A stretch of DNA of 64,000 nt from assembly GCF_000169175.1 (NCBI RefSeq), contig NZ_AAWS01000036.1:1-64000 (forward strand). The letters run 5' to 3'. This DNA comes from Microscilla marina ATCC 23134 (GTDB lineage Bacteria > Bacteroidota > Bacteroidia > Cytophagales > Microscillaceae). Position numbers and translations under genes: made by a program. The notes beneath the pieces are model-generated. The model was not told where the DNA came from. It ran no database searches and saw only the letters and a program-made list of their open reading frames with translations. Below, one piece after another: positions 26,625 through 35,505 of the stretch; the first letter of the stretch is position 1; each line of letters begins with the position of its first letter.

Positions 26625-27920
26625 TCATAAATCTAAAAGATCACCAATATTATTATCTAGCGTACCTCGTAGCTCAGCTAAACGAGTCTTGAGCGTTTGC
26701 TCCTCCTGCGCCAGTTCTTCCAAAGACTTTAGTTCTTCTTTGGTAGCTTTGGCAGGCACCAATGCAGCGATGTTCATACCCATATGGGCATCATAAAGTT
26801 GTTCGTTTTTATACACTTTACTAAAAAATTCCACCTCCTTTCGTTGTTCTATAGTATTTACAATTTTTTCAATATCTTCGGTTTCCAGCGTTTTATAACG
26901 GGTTTTTGCTTGGTTGATGTGTTCGGCATTGATCACCACCACCTCGTCGAACCGTTGGCTGGTGTCAAACACCAACATCACCATTTTTATGCGCGAGTAA
27001 AACTTCTGGTTAGAAGGCAACGCCACTATAGCCCGCAACATGCCGCTTTTCAATAGTTCGATTCTCAAATTTGCCACCTCATACTCGTTGCGCGGACTGC
27101 CCTTATACAATATAGCGGCACTCGTTACCAGCGCCGACATGCGCGCTTGTTTAATATAAGGCAATAGCTCACTCACCAAGCTATGCGGATGTTGTTTGCG
27201 CACGGGTAATATGCCCAACACCGTGTCTACAGGGGTAAGCGCGTAGTCTTTTACCCGCAAAAAAGGACCAATGTCTAAGTGCGTATTTTGCCAACCCATG
27301 ACAAAAGCAGTACACTGACTAATGAGGTGCGCATCGGTTACTTGGTCGAGCGCCCATAGTTCGCGACTCGTGCTAGGCTTTTGTTGGTGCAGTGCCAGGG
27401 CTATGCCATTGCCATAGGCAAAAGGGCAATAGAGACTCCGTAGCTCTGGCGAAAGCCTTGCCGCCAAGGTTGCCAATAGTTGATTAAAACCCACAGGGTC
27501 GCCCCAACCATCGGTAGCACTGGGATGGGTCAAATATTGGTTTACCACCTGTACATATATTTGCTGCCAGTCTTCGGGCGGAGCGGGGCGTTGCCACAGT
27601 CTATTTATAATGCTGCGCCAATGAGCTATAGCCTCGGCATCTACAAAGCGCTTACTAAGGTTGAGTAGGTTTCTGAAAGGCACTGCCTGGTCTATGCCCA
27701 AGTGCGCCCCCAGCTTGTCAGCCACTTCTTTGAGCTCCTCTATGGTGGAGTACATCCCCCTTAAAAAGGGCATTATATCAAGGTTTTTGGGCAGCTTTAG
27801 CCTTTTGCCTGCCTGTGCCCACACCAACAAAAACAGCTGTAGCCCTATGTACTCATTGCTTTGCTTTTGACTCAACTCCTCAAACTCTTGCAGTAATTTA
27901 GTTTTTTTGCTTTGTTTCAT
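26625..27920 (-). CDS. HsdM-like protein lacking methyltransferase motifs
   Basis: 431 residues that follow the HsdM fold: a helical N-domain, then a methyltransferase-like core. SAM motif I, normally DPTCGSGGM, reads CPFAYGNGI (165-173), and catalytic motif IV, normally NPPF/Y, reads GILPVR (236-241). The neighbouring landmarks are still HsdM-like: WALDQVTDAH... (the GxE.n.. strand) and VTSAAILYKGSPRNEYEVANLR...LRAIVALPSN.KFY (the HsdM VLPxGVLFRG...LxAVIGLPxxLFY segment). So a genuine homologue has lost catalysis. It ends in a Leu/Glu-rich coiled coil. Its start overlaps the upstream single-TRD HsdS gene by 23 bp, which is strong evidence that the two subunits work together. A dead methyltransferase next to an S-like subunit suggests a DNA-recognition complex, not a modification enzyme. 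Confidence 0.85.
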   Translation of the reverse strand: MKQSKKTKLLQEFEELSQKQSNEYIGLQLFLLVWAQAGKRLKLPKNLDIMPFLRGMYSTIEELKEVADKLGAHLGIDQAVPFRNLLNLSKRFVDAEAIAHWRSIINRLWQRPAPPEDWQQIYVQVVNQYLTHPSATDGWGDPVGFNQLLATLAARLSPELRSLYCPFAYGNGIALALHQQKPSTSRELWALDQVTDAHLISQCTAFVMGWQNTHLDIGPFLRVKDYALTPVDTVLGILPVRKQHPHSLVSELLPYIKQARMSALVTSAAILYKGSPRNEYEVANLRIELLKSGMLRAIVALPSNQKFYSRIKMVMLVFDTSQRFDEVVVINAEHINQAKTRYKTLETEDIEKIVNTIEQRKEVEFFSKVYKNEQLYDAHMGMNIAALVPAKATKEELKSLEELAQEEQTLKTRLAELRGTLDNNIGDLLDL

Positions 27921-28518
27921 CTCCCGTTATTTTGTTTAACACTCCCTTCAATATTTGTTTGCGCACCCCTTGCAATGCCTCAAAGTCTCGCGCCTCTTGC
28001 TGAAGCAGGGCATAAGTTTGCGCTATTTTTTGTTGCACTTGTAGGGCAGGCAAGGGTACTTCTATGTTTTCTAATACCTTCATAGAGATATTCTTGACGG
28101 TTGCCCCCGTGCCCTGTTGGGCAAAATAGCCTTGTGCCGCTTCGTTGAGGTACCACACCACATACTCTAGGTGTAGGCGACTTTTCCAGTCGCGTTTGTA
28201 CCTCAGAATAAAAAAATGGTTGCTAGGCACTGCATACTCATCCGTGCTCAAATTGCTCAAAGGTATGGTAGTGTTTCGGTCGCCCTTTGCCACAAACAAC
28301 AAATCGCTGCGATGTAGCAAACGGTCTTCGTTGGGTATTTCCAACGCCATTGCTTCCACTTTGCCCCAATCTACCTTGCCCAAACTATGGTCAATGTGTT
28401 TCATTTTTACTACTTGCATAGGGCGCGCCTTGGCGCTCTCGGTGTAGCGCTTGGTAAGGGTTGCCCCACTTTTTATAATAAACAATTCCCCCAATGGTAT
28501 TTTTTCTACCTTTTCCAT
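27898..28518 (-). CDS. Single-TRD HsdS-like half subunit
   Basis: 206 residues, about half a normal HsdS. It begins with the TRD opening IPLGELFIIKSGATLTKRY, contains the AVPSNHFFILRYK-type core (about 120-135), and ends with the conserved helix pair PLPALQVQQKIAQTYALLQQEA and VRKQILKGVLNKI. Half-size S subunits can dimerise to form a palindromic recognition module. It is the first gene of the three-gene operon and overlaps the HsdM-like gene by 23 bp. Two direct copies of a promoter-like block lie upstream (28576-28726). Confidence 0.85.
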   Translation of the reverse strand: MEKVEKIPLGELFIIKSGATLTKRYTESAKARPMQVVKMKHIDHSLGKVDWGKVEAMALEIPNEDRLLHRSDLLFVAKGDRNTTIPLSNLSTDEYAVPSNHFFILRYKRDWKSRLHLEYVVWYLNEAAQGYFAQQGTGATVKNISMKVLENIEVPLPALQVQQKIAQTYALLQQEARDFEALQGVRKQILKGVLNKITGDETKQKN

Positions 28519-28575
28519 AAGCTGTCTCTTGTACTTTGTTTAAACTTTCTTTTTTTGATAAAGAAGTTTTGTGAA

Positions 28576-28726
28576 ACAAAGGTAGTAATAATTATTTAAC
28601 CAATATAGAGGGATAAAAAAGGTTTTATCTATTTTTGCCACAATCGGCAAGTAATCACCCATACTTTTTAGGTTTGTATGACAAAGGTAGCATGTATTTT
28701 TGTTTCAAGCAAGATAGAGGGATAAA
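28576..28726 (-). promoter_or_regulatory. Two copies of a promoter-plus-upstream-box upstream of the HsdS-half operon
   Basis: On the minus strand TACCTTTG (a TAnnTTTG match) is preceded by TTTATCCCTCTAT in both copies. In the distal copy TTG lies 20 bp before TACCTTTG, the ideal spacing; in the proximal copy the spacing is about 16. The shared TTTATCCCTCTAT box may be an operator. Transcription from the proximal one would give a leader of about 50 nt. Confidence 0.55.
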
Positions 28727-28957
28727 TATTCGAAAAATTCTTGTTTGGTAAAAAACTTCCCACAACTGACATTCATCAAGCTTCATGATATTCAACCATA
28801 TTCAGTTTTACACAAGTCAATCAGTAGTACCTTTTAAAGTTACTTGATCTCGATGCATTAGGAGATATGTTCTAAACCGGACAGTTATTGCGATCACGTT
28901 CCTAAGTATCATTGTTATCAAGATTAGCCAGTGGGTGTTCCTGCTGGCTATTTTTTT
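28727..28957 (+). terminator. Orphan intrinsic terminator (28925-28957) on the + strand
   Basis: TAGCCAG...CTGGCTA followed by TTTTTTT. No plus-strand coding gene precedes it within 400 bp, and all nearby genes are on the minus strand. The 200 bases upstream hold no coding frame, so it may end a small RNA; its promoter is not clear (a weak TACCTTTT at 28826). Confidence 0.6.
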
Positions 28958-29082
28958 AAACGGTGGTTTTTGTAAACACGAAATGACTTATAGTGTTCTA
29001 ACCTAGGTTTGAGCGAAGTGATAACTCAGGAATATAAAAGACAGATAATATACTTGGTTTTGGTTACACGCTGCCGAGCAGT

Positions 29083-29511
29083 TTAGTTACTTCTTCCAAG
29101 AATATAGGTTTTGAAAACATATTTCCAAGGGGTAAAAATAATTGGAATAACAATCAAGATAAAAACTTGAGTCCACCCTTCTTCTTCGGTTCCCGAAAGT
29201 TGATCGGTTTTCCAAAGAGGATATGCCACAAAACAAAGCCACAGGCCTTTATAAAAATACATGAACAGCATGATGGGCAACATTTTTAACGTGCGAAACA
29301 CCCCTACACCTGCCAATGTGGTATAGGCAGCTATGGCACACCAAGCAATGGCAATTTCAGGGTTCCACTTTTTTTGATGGGTAAATAGTTCTATCCAGGC
29401 ATCTTTGGCAGCAAACAGAAACATGAGCAAAAAGAAGAGTTTCATCACATATACCTGAATAGGCAAAACGCCCTCATATTTTTCGGAAGGTTTGAATAAG
29501 TTTTTTATCAT
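29083..29511 (-). CDS. Small integral membrane protein, unknown
   Basis: 142 residues with four hydrophobic stretches (about 25-40, 52-70, 78-97, 110-130) and a C-terminal basic segment, so it is predicted to be a four-helix inner-membrane protein. I cannot name a family. The nearest neighbour is a Crp-type regulator on the same strand, 81 bp upstream, so the two may share a transcript. Confidence 0.65.
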   Translation of the reverse strand: MIKNLFKPSEKYEGVLPIQVYVMKLFFLLMFLFAAKDAWIELFTHQKKWNPEIAIAWCAIAAYTTLAGVGVFRTLKMLPIMLFMYFYKGLWLCFVAYPLWKTDQLSGTEEEGWTQVFILIVIPIIFTPWKYVFKTYILGRSN

Positions 29512-29591
29512 TTTTATGAATTTATTTAAAGTTCACAATGTACATAAAATCATAAAAAACTGGTCTTCACATTTGTGAAGAAATCAACCCA

Positions 29592-30236
29592 TTATATTTC
29601 TTGACGAATTCGGCTTAAACTTCCGGGGTTTATGCCTAAATATGATGCAATATAGATTAAAGGGACATTTTTGATGATTGTTGGACGGTTATGCATTAAT
29701 TTAAGGTAGCGTTCTTTTGCTGTCAAAGTGGTTAAATCAATCATTCTTTGCTTACTTGATTCTACATAATATTGAAGCATTTTCTCACTATACTCTTGCG
29801 ATGTAATCCCCACATCTCTTGCTTTGCTTACATTCTCTCTACTGATTCTAAGCAACTTACAATCAGTTATACAATGTAGGTTTTCGTTAGAAACCGTTTG
29901 GTGGACAAAGTGGTTGTAAGAAGTAAAGAACCTTGGACCATCATTAATATCTATAGTAACCTCTCTTTGTTTACCATCAAGGTGGTAATTCCGAATAAAT
30001 CCAGAAACAATGAAATTGTGGTATTTATGTACAGTTCCTTGGGTTTCCAGTAATGTGTTTTTGGGAGCATAAACGGGTTCAAAGAGTTGACGGCAATAAT
30101 CCTGGTCGCTTTGGGGAATAGCTGTTAATAATCTCACATAATCGAAGAACACCTGAAAGAGGTGATTAACTTCATCTTGGTTTTGTATTGTGCTGTATCT
30201 TTTCATAGGAAAACTGTAGGACTTACACTTAAACAA
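29592..30236 (-). CDS. Crp/Fnr-family transcriptional regulator
   Basis: About 204-214 residues (start at 30236 or at the internal ATG MKRYST, 30206). An N-terminal cyclic-nucleotide-type beta-barrel (YAPKNTLLETQG, FIVSGFIRNYH, TIDINDGPRFFTSY) is followed by the dimer helix (SKQRMIDLTTLTAKERY) and an HTH with YIASYLGINPGSLSRIRQ. Crp/Fnr proteins bind a palindromic DNA site, with a ligand or redox signal that cannot be read from this sequence. It is divergent from the DinB-like operon; the palindrome at 30454 lies in that shared intergenic region, although its odd-centred dyad is not typical for Crp-family sites. Confidence 0.85.
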   Translation of the reverse strand: MFKCKSYSFPMKRYSTIQNQDEVNHLFQVFFDYVRLLTAIPQSDQDYCRQLFEPVYAPKNTLLETQGTVHKYHNFIVSGFIRNYHLDGKQREVTIDINDGPRFFTSYNHFVHQTVSNENLHCITDCKLLRISRENVSKARDVGITSQEYSEKMLQYYVESSKQRMIDLTTLTAKERYLKLMHNRPTIIKNVPLIYIASYLGINPGSLSRIRQEI

Positions 30237-30453
30237 AAATGGTTTTGAGGATGGATTTTGACTAATTGTACCTCACACCCCAATGATACAACATTCGTTC
30301 AGGCTTACCTCATAAGAATTAGTAAAACTACCAAAATAGCCTGAGCCATTTGACTAATCTCTTATCGCCAGGCTTCTTGTAAAAATATGTCCATAGCTTT
30401 GATTGATAAAGCACTGACTGACTTTCTCACGCCTTTCACCTATATATATTAAA

Positions 30454-30468
30454 TGCAACATTGTTGCA
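30454..30468. promoter_or_regulatory. Palindromic operator TGCAACATTGTTGCA
   Basis: A 15-bp perfect dyad TGCAACA-T-TGTTGCA about 100 bp upstream of the DinB-like gene. Its right arm contains the TTG of a plausible -33 box that lies about 21 bp before TACTTTAC. Two close variants are upstream of the DUF5916 gene at 38183 and 38218. Confidence 0.7.
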
Positions 30469-30568
30469 TTTGAAAAAAATCACTTACTTTACCATGTGGT
30501 TGAAATAAATTGATCAACACAAGATACTATTCGCTGCAATAATCCTTAATTTATAAATCAAATTTGAA

Positions 30569-31159
30569 ATGAATCGTACTCGTTTTCTTAAGAATTTTTT
30601 AGGCCTAAGTCTGCTTTCATTATGGGGCTGTCAAACAGAAAGTAGCAAAGCAAGGCTGGCTGTCTTGAAGGGTACTGCAGAAAAGCAGGATGACCAAGCC
30701 ATCAAATCGCTCCGGCAAGAACTGAAGGCAGCCTGGCTTCGCTCCGAAACCATGACGCTGACTAATGTAGGGCAAATGCCTGCTGAGTTGTTCACCTTTA
30801 AATATACCGATGAGGCGATGACCTTTACCGAGCAATGGCGACATTGTGTAATTTATACCTGTGGGCAGTTGTCTGGGCGTGCAGGGCTCAAAAACCCTTA
30901 CAAGGATGTAAAGCTTCCTGTGCAAATGTCTAAGGAGAATATTATTAAAGAATTAAAAAAAATGTACACCTTTGTACGACAGTCAATTGACGAGCTATCC
31001 AATGAAAAACTCCTGTCTAGCTGTAAGTTTGCAGGTGACACTATCCCAGTATGGCGTTTATTTTATGCCCTGGAAAATCACATCATCCATCATAGGGGAC
31101 AATGTGTAGTATACTTACGTCTAAAAGGAGTAGTGCCAAAAGGTTATTATGGATGGTAA
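30569..31159 (+). CDS. DinB-superfamily lipoprotein
   Basis: 196 residues. A lipoprotein signal with lipobox LLSLWGC (Cys at about 20) precedes a DinB-like four-helix domain. The ENHIIHHRGQCVVYLRLKGVVP segment contributes the His cluster that binds metal in DinB/YfiT-type proteins. The catalytic reaction of these small DinB proteins is usually a metal-dependent thiol transferase or is unknown. First gene of the run DinB-like, beta-lactamase, PhoX-like (46 and 29 bp gaps), so these three probably share one transcript under the palindromic operator. Confidence 0.82.
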   Translation: MNRTRFLKNFLGLSLLSLWGCQTESSKARLAVLKGTAEKQDDQAIKSLRQELKAAWLRSETMTLTNVGQMPAELFTFKYTDEAMTFTEQWRHCVIYTCGQLSGRAGLKNPYKDVKLPVQMSKENIIKELKKMYTFVRQSIDELSNEKLLSSCKFAGDTIPVWRLFYALENHIIHHRGQCVVYLRLKGVVPKGYYGW

Positions 31160-31205
31160 ACATGACAATATTGTCTACAATCAGGTAATCATTTAAAGAA
31201 AACAA

Positions 31206-32111
31206 ATGACAAGTAAAACATCACTATTTACTCTATTCTTCTTACTCGCTTTTGGATTTGTAAAAGCGCAATCCATTGAGGTTCTTAAACAAAAAATCCA
31301 TCAGGTATTCAAAGGTAAATCAGCTACTGTTGGGGTGGCAATTAGAGGGAGTAATTCAGCAGATGCCATTTCTATTAACGGTAATAAGCGTCTGCCCATG
31401 CAAAGTGTATTTAAATATCACCTGGCATTGGCAGTATTGCATCAAGTTGACCAAGGAAAGTTTAGCTTGAACGAAAAAATTGCCATTACCCAAAAAATGG
31501 TTAACGCTTATAGCCATTTGTGGAGCCCTCTAAGAAAAAAGTACCCAAACGGGGCAAAGTTAACTTTAGCCGAAATACTTAGATATACTGTTGCCTGGAG
31601 CGATAACCTAGGGTGTGATGTGCTTTTTAAACTAATAGGAGGCACTAAAGTAGTAGAATCTTATGTCCATAAAATAGGGGTTAAAGACATTGCCATTGTC
31701 CATAACGAAATTGTAATGCAAGCCAAATGGAAGCATCAGTATGAAAATTGGACTACAGCCAATGCAGCCAATCAAGTGCTGCAGTTGTTTTTTGAAAACA
31801 ATGATAACCTATTAAGTACCAAGAGCTATAACTTTCTGTTGGATGTGCTAAAAGGTACCAAAACTGGTAAAAAAAGTATCAGAGGCTTATTACCTAAAGA
31901 TGCGGTGGTGGCTCATAAAACTGGTCATTCAGGAAAAAACAAACAAGGCTTAACAGGAGCTGTAAATGATATTGGGATTGTTTTTCTGCCAGACAACTCT
32001 TATTTCTATGTAAGTGTGTTGGTAAGCAACTCTTTAGAAAGTGATGCCACCAACCAAAAGATAATTGCTGACATCGCAAAATTGACTTGGGATTATTTCA
32101 AAAATAAATAA
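31206..32111 (+). CDS. Class A beta-lactamase (subclass A2-like)
   Basis: 301 residues with a signal peptide (cleavage after FVKAQ). The serine active-site motif SVFK is at 67-70, SDN at 132-134, Glu168 within the NEIVM omega-loop segment and KTG at 238-240, so the catalytic set is complete. The tail resembles the CfxA/CepA/PER-type A2 branch typical of Bacteroidota (for example WTTANAANQVL). It hydrolyses beta-lactams in the periplasm. Second gene of the DinB-bla-PhoX run. Whether it confers resistance cannot be told from the sequence. Confidence 0.92.
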   Translation: MTSKTSLFTLFFLLAFGFVKAQSIEVLKQKIHQVFKGKSATVGVAIRGSNSADAISINGNKRLPMQSVFKYHLALAVLHQVDQGKFSLNEKIAITQKMVNAYSHLWSPLRKKYPNGAKLTLAEILRYTVAWSDNLGCDVLFKLIGGTKVVESYVHKIGVKDIAIVHNEIVMQAKWKHQYENWTTANAANQVLQLFFENNDNLLSTKSYNFLLDVLKGTKTGKKSIRGLLPKDAVVAHKTGHSGKNKQGLTGAVNDIGIVFLPDNSYFYVSVLVSNSLESDATNQKIIADIAKLTWDYFKNK

Positions 32112-32140
32112 ACATGGGCAATCATTGACAAACAATTCAA

Positions 32141-33829
32141 ATGGAGACTAAAAACAAAAAGTATAGCCGAAAAGAATTTATGTCCTTTTTGGGCAAAGCT
32201 AGTTTAGGAGCTATGTTAGCTCCTCCGTTTTTAACAAGTTGTGGTGGCACCAGTACCCCTGCTCATACTACTGATACCCTATCTAAGGGAAACCTTGAAA
32301 ATTTGAAAACGCTGGTATTGGAAGCGTTGCCTGCTTCGGATAAAGATGATTTATTACTTGCCAAAGGGTTAGATTATCATATCGTAATCAAATGGGGTGA
32401 TCAAATCAGTGATAAAGACACCTTTGGGTTCAACAATGATTTTACTTGTTTTATTCCCCTTGATGAAAAGAACCCTAAAGACGGACTGTTATGGGTAAAC
32501 CATGAATATATCAACCCACTTTTTGTGTCTGACTTTGATTATGAAAAATACGAAAACCCACAGAAACATAGAACCAAAGCACAGGTAGACAAGGAGATGT
32601 ACAATGTGGGTGGAAGCATTGTCAGAGTGAAAGAAGAAAATGGTCAATGGAAGGTAGTACAGAACGATCCTCTCAATCGACGAATTACTGCACAAACTCC
32701 CATGCGACTCAACTGGGATATGCCCATCAAGGGCAAAACTACAGTAATAGGTACCCATAGTAATTGTTCGGGTGGCATTACTCCCTGGAAAACTTTTATT
32801 ACCTGTGAAGAAAACTACGATAGTTTTTTTGGCGAAACCGAGTACGATAAAAACAACCAAGCCACCCATATACCAAGCCTGTATGACTGGGAAAAATTTT
32901 ATAACTATCCACCAGAGCATTATGGTTGGGTAGTAGAAATAAACCCAAAAGACGGCACTGCCCAAAAGCACATTGCCCTTGGAAGGTTTGCCCATGAATG
33001 TTGTACTTTGTATGAACTAGCCGATAAGCGAATAGTGGCTTATACTGGAGATGATAAAAATAATGAACATTTGTATAAGTTTATCTCATCTAAACCAGGT
33101 TCTTTAAAAGAAGGAACGTTGTATGTAGCCAATACAGAAAAAGGACAATGGCTTGCGCTGGATTGGGAAACACAACCCGCATTAAAGAAAAAATTCAAAG
33201 ACCAAACCGAGGTTTTAATCAGGGCAAGGGAAGCTGCCAAACTATTGGGAGCCACCGAGTTAAACCGTCCTGAAGACATTGAAATTGACCCCATTACTGG
33301 AAATATATTTGTTTCGCTCACCAACAATAATAGCAAAAAAGATTTTCACGGTTCCATTCTAAAAATTGAAGAAACCAAGGGAGCTTTCGATGCCCTCACC
33401 TTTAAAGCCTCTACTTACCTGGCAGGTGGCGAAGAAAACGGCTTTTCTTGCCCTGATAATTTAGCCTTTGATTTGGCAGGAAACCTTTGGATGACCTCCG
33501 ATATATCGGGTAGCTCGATGAACAAAAAAGGAAAACCTTATATGCCTTTTAAAAACAATGGTTTGTTTGTGATTCCACGCCACGGAAAAGACGCCGGAAA
33601 GGTAATTCGGGTAGCTTCTGCTCCAAGAGATGCTGAACTCACTGGTCCCTGGTTTTCGCCCGATGGCAAGACATTATTTTTGAGTGTGCAACATCCGGGC
33701 GAGCAAACTAAAGATGTGAAAAATCCTACAAGCCAATGGCCTTTTGATAAAGACAATATTCCGAAACCTGCGGTGGTGGCCATCACGGGCGATTTGATAG
33801 AGAAAATGAATAAGTTGAATAAAATTTAA
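32141..33829 (+). CDS. PhoX-like DUF839 phosphatase family protein
   Basis: 562 residues. The N-terminus is a twin-arginine-like or lipoprotein-type signal (SRKEFMSFLG, then LAPPFLTSC with Cys at about 34). Conserved PhoX landmarks follow: HSNCSGGITPWKTFITCEENYDSFFGE near residues 206-230, and GRFAHECC near 287-294. These bind the Ca2+/iron cofactor in PhoX-type alkaline phosphatases. Beta-propeller-like repeats lie between. Third gene of the palindrome-controlled run. The phosphate-ester specificity cannot be read from sequence alone. Confidence 0.88.
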   Translation: METKNKKYSRKEFMSFLGKASLGAMLAPPFLTSCGGTSTPAHTTDTLSKGNLENLKTLVLEALPASDKDDLLLAKGLDYHIVIKWGDQISDKDTFGFNNDFTCFIPLDEKNPKDGLLWVNHEYINPLFVSDFDYEKYENPQKHRTKAQVDKEMYNVGGSIVRVKEENGQWKVVQNDPLNRRITAQTPMRLNWDMPIKGKTTVIGTHSNCSGGITPWKTFITCEENYDSFFGETEYDKNNQATHIPSLYDWEKFYNYPPEHYGWVVEINPKDGTAQKHIALGRFAHECCTLYELADKRIVAYTGDDKNNEHLYKFISSKPGSLKEGTLYVANTEKGQWLALDWETQPALKKKFKDQTEVLIRAREAAKLLGATELNRPEDIEIDPITGNIFVSLTNNNSKKDFHGSILKIEETKGAFDALTFKASTYLAGGEENGFSCPDNLAFDLAGNLWMTSDISGSSMNKKGKPYMPFKNNGLFVIPRHGKDAGKVIRVASAPRDAELTGPWFSPDGKTLFLSVQHPGEQTKDVKNPTSQWPFDKDNIPKPAVVAITGDLIEKMNKLNKI

Positions 33830-33923
33830 ATGCATCGCCCGGTTCAGGTAAAAACTGTGTCGGGCTATATTACCTACCGTTATTCACCGGGTAAACATTT
33901 ATTCTGATATGTATCCATTTACG

Positions 33924-34209
33924 GTAGTACCACATTAAAGTGTGTATGGAAATTTTTTCAATCATACACGGTGAAAGGTAGGACTACCAGTTTTTAAAAT
34001 CTCTGATATACAGGTATTTATGTCTAAATCAAGGTGATGTAGGGGCAATCCCTTGTGGTTGCCCTAGTGAAGAGCCCTCATAAAGAGCAAACCTGAGCGC
34101 ATAATATGTCCCTTCAAGGAAAAACGCCCTTATTTTCACTCACTGTAGTACCACATTAAAGTATGTATGGAAATTTTTTCAATCATACACGGTGAAAGGT
34201 AGGACTACC
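33924..34209. repeat. Flanking pair of 65-bp direct repeats
   Basis: Nearly identical 65-bp copies at 33924-33988 and 34145-34209 (GTAGTACCACATTAAAGTG... ...GGTAGGACTACC). Each contains the inverted pair GTGTATG...CATACAC. They flank a copy of the dispersed repeat (34003-34078). The rest of the 450-bp stretch after the PhoX-like gene holds no gene. Confidence 0.75.
34003..34078. repeat. Dispersed repeat, copy 2
   Basis: CTGATATACAGGTATTTATG...AATCAAGG...GTAGGGGCAATCCCTTGTGGTTGCCCTAG; related copies at 24404 and 49356. Confidence 0.65.
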
Positions 34210-34308
34210 TCCATCTACTGATTTTATAAGTTGTTAAAAATCAGCATACTATCAAACTGGATAAAATAAGGTGTAAAATCCAGTGCCAAGTAAAATTCTA
34301 GTACCTAT

Positions 34309-34893
34309 GAAACTTTTAGCCTTATACCTTTTCGTTCAATTATCATCTTTGAGTGTTAATCATCTCCCTCATATTCAATACTACCAAGAATGTGTGGCTA
34401 CCTACGATAGTGTAAGCAAACAAGTAGTATATGTTTTTGTAGAACAGATGCCCCAATACTCTGGCGGGCAATAGGCTTTGATGAAATACCTGACCAATCG
34501 CTTTCAACATCCCAAACAAGATTATTTTCAGGCCAGTTTCATGGTAGAATTTGTGGTAGATAAAAAAGGTAAAGTGACCGCGCCTCGAATAAAAGGTAAA
34601 CCGAAGGAGAAGCTCACCAAAGCTGAAACGAGATTAGAGTATGTTTAAATTTTGTCTTCGGAGTTAAAAATGATGAGTTTTTTGTGCTGGCGAGGCATAT
34701 TTTTAAGTGAATAGCCAAAGTTATTGACGCAAAAATTAACGAAGCTAGCGCGTAAAAATCACTTTTTTAGCCCAGATTATGATTTTTAAACATACTCTTA
34801 TTACAAATCTTCGAGAAAATGCCGGCTTGGACTCCAGGAAAGTGTAATCAACAAAACGTGGCTACTAAAATGTTTCTTCCGTTGAAGTTTTAA
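34309..34893 (+). pseudogene. TonB C-terminal-domain protein, split by a MITE and an amber codon
   Basis: Start MKLLALYLFVQL (signal peptide) and then a region ending VEQMPQYSGGQ at 34471. An in-frame TAG at 34472-34474 replaces a residue after GGQ, where TonB_C proteins usually carry E or K followed by ALM. Reading through, the frame continues ALMKYLTNRFQ...FMVEFVVDKKGKVT, then is broken at codon TTA by a 161-bp insertion. Removing it (and one copy of TTA) restores ...AETRLLQIFEKMPAWTPGK..., the typical TonB_C ending with KMPxWxPGK, down to TAA at 34891. The likely role was an energy-transducing or TonB-like periplasmic domain; it is now inactive unless both faults are bypassed. Confidence 0.8.
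34637..34797. mobile_element. MITE (161 bp) inserted in the TonB-like gene
   Basis: Perfect 13-bp terminal inverted repeats GAGTATGTTTAAA / TTTAAACATACTC, flanked by a 3-bp target duplication TTA. Excision with one TTA restores the host reading frame exactly, which shows it is a genuine insertion. No transposase inside. Confidence 0.9.
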
Positions 34894-35505
34894 GTCATTG
34901 CTTTTGTGCCAGAGGGTTAAAAGTTGTTATGAACTAAAAACATCAAGACTTAAAAATCCTTATCTTTATTCCCCAAAAAATTAACTGGTCTTTTGTTTAC
35001 GTGATAAAAAATACAGTGAATAATTGAGACCGCGTTAGCTGGATTTGCCCTGCGGTTTGGCGTAGTTTAGACAAAACAAGTTACAGTTGATGTGCTTGAC
35101 CTCTCCAAGAACAGGTCTGCCTGCTCCCCAAGTGCAAGCTCGGAGCTCTAAGCCGAACTTAATTAGGGGAAATAACGGCTCATAGACACCCAAAGCATTG
35201 TATTAGCTTGTTTGCCGAATGGTATATCATTTTATTAAACAAATTTTTGACCTGCGAAAGGTCAGTCATAATTTGGAATATTCAACCCAAGCACTATATC
35301 TCGCTTGATAACTCTGTTTTTACTTAAACCATTCTTTTTTTTACCCCATAGTTTTAGCATATTTAGGCCACGGAGATAGCTTCAGACTTAAGTTTATTGT
35401 GAAGTGGCAGTTTACTTTGTTTAGTGACAGAAGCAAGGCAAATTAGCCCAGTTAGCTATAGATTTTCGCTCCGCAGCTTTAGACTTAATTGCTCTTGAGC
35501 CACAA
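34894..35505. other. Non-coding region before the tRNA-like cluster
   Basis: About 600 bases with no supported coding frame. A GC-richer block (about 35035-35190, including GCGGTTTGGCG and CAAGCTCGGAGCTCTAAGC) and a partial repeat of AGCTT(C/T)AGACTTAA at about 35380 and 35475 stand out. It may be part of a larger RNA transcript, but I see no fold that I can name. Confidence 0.5.

Noticed and set aside
30454-30468. Canonical Crp or FNR site
   Set aside because: The dyad is odd-centred (TGCAAC-N3-GTTGCA), unlike TGTGA-N6-TCACA or TTGAT-N4-ATCAA.
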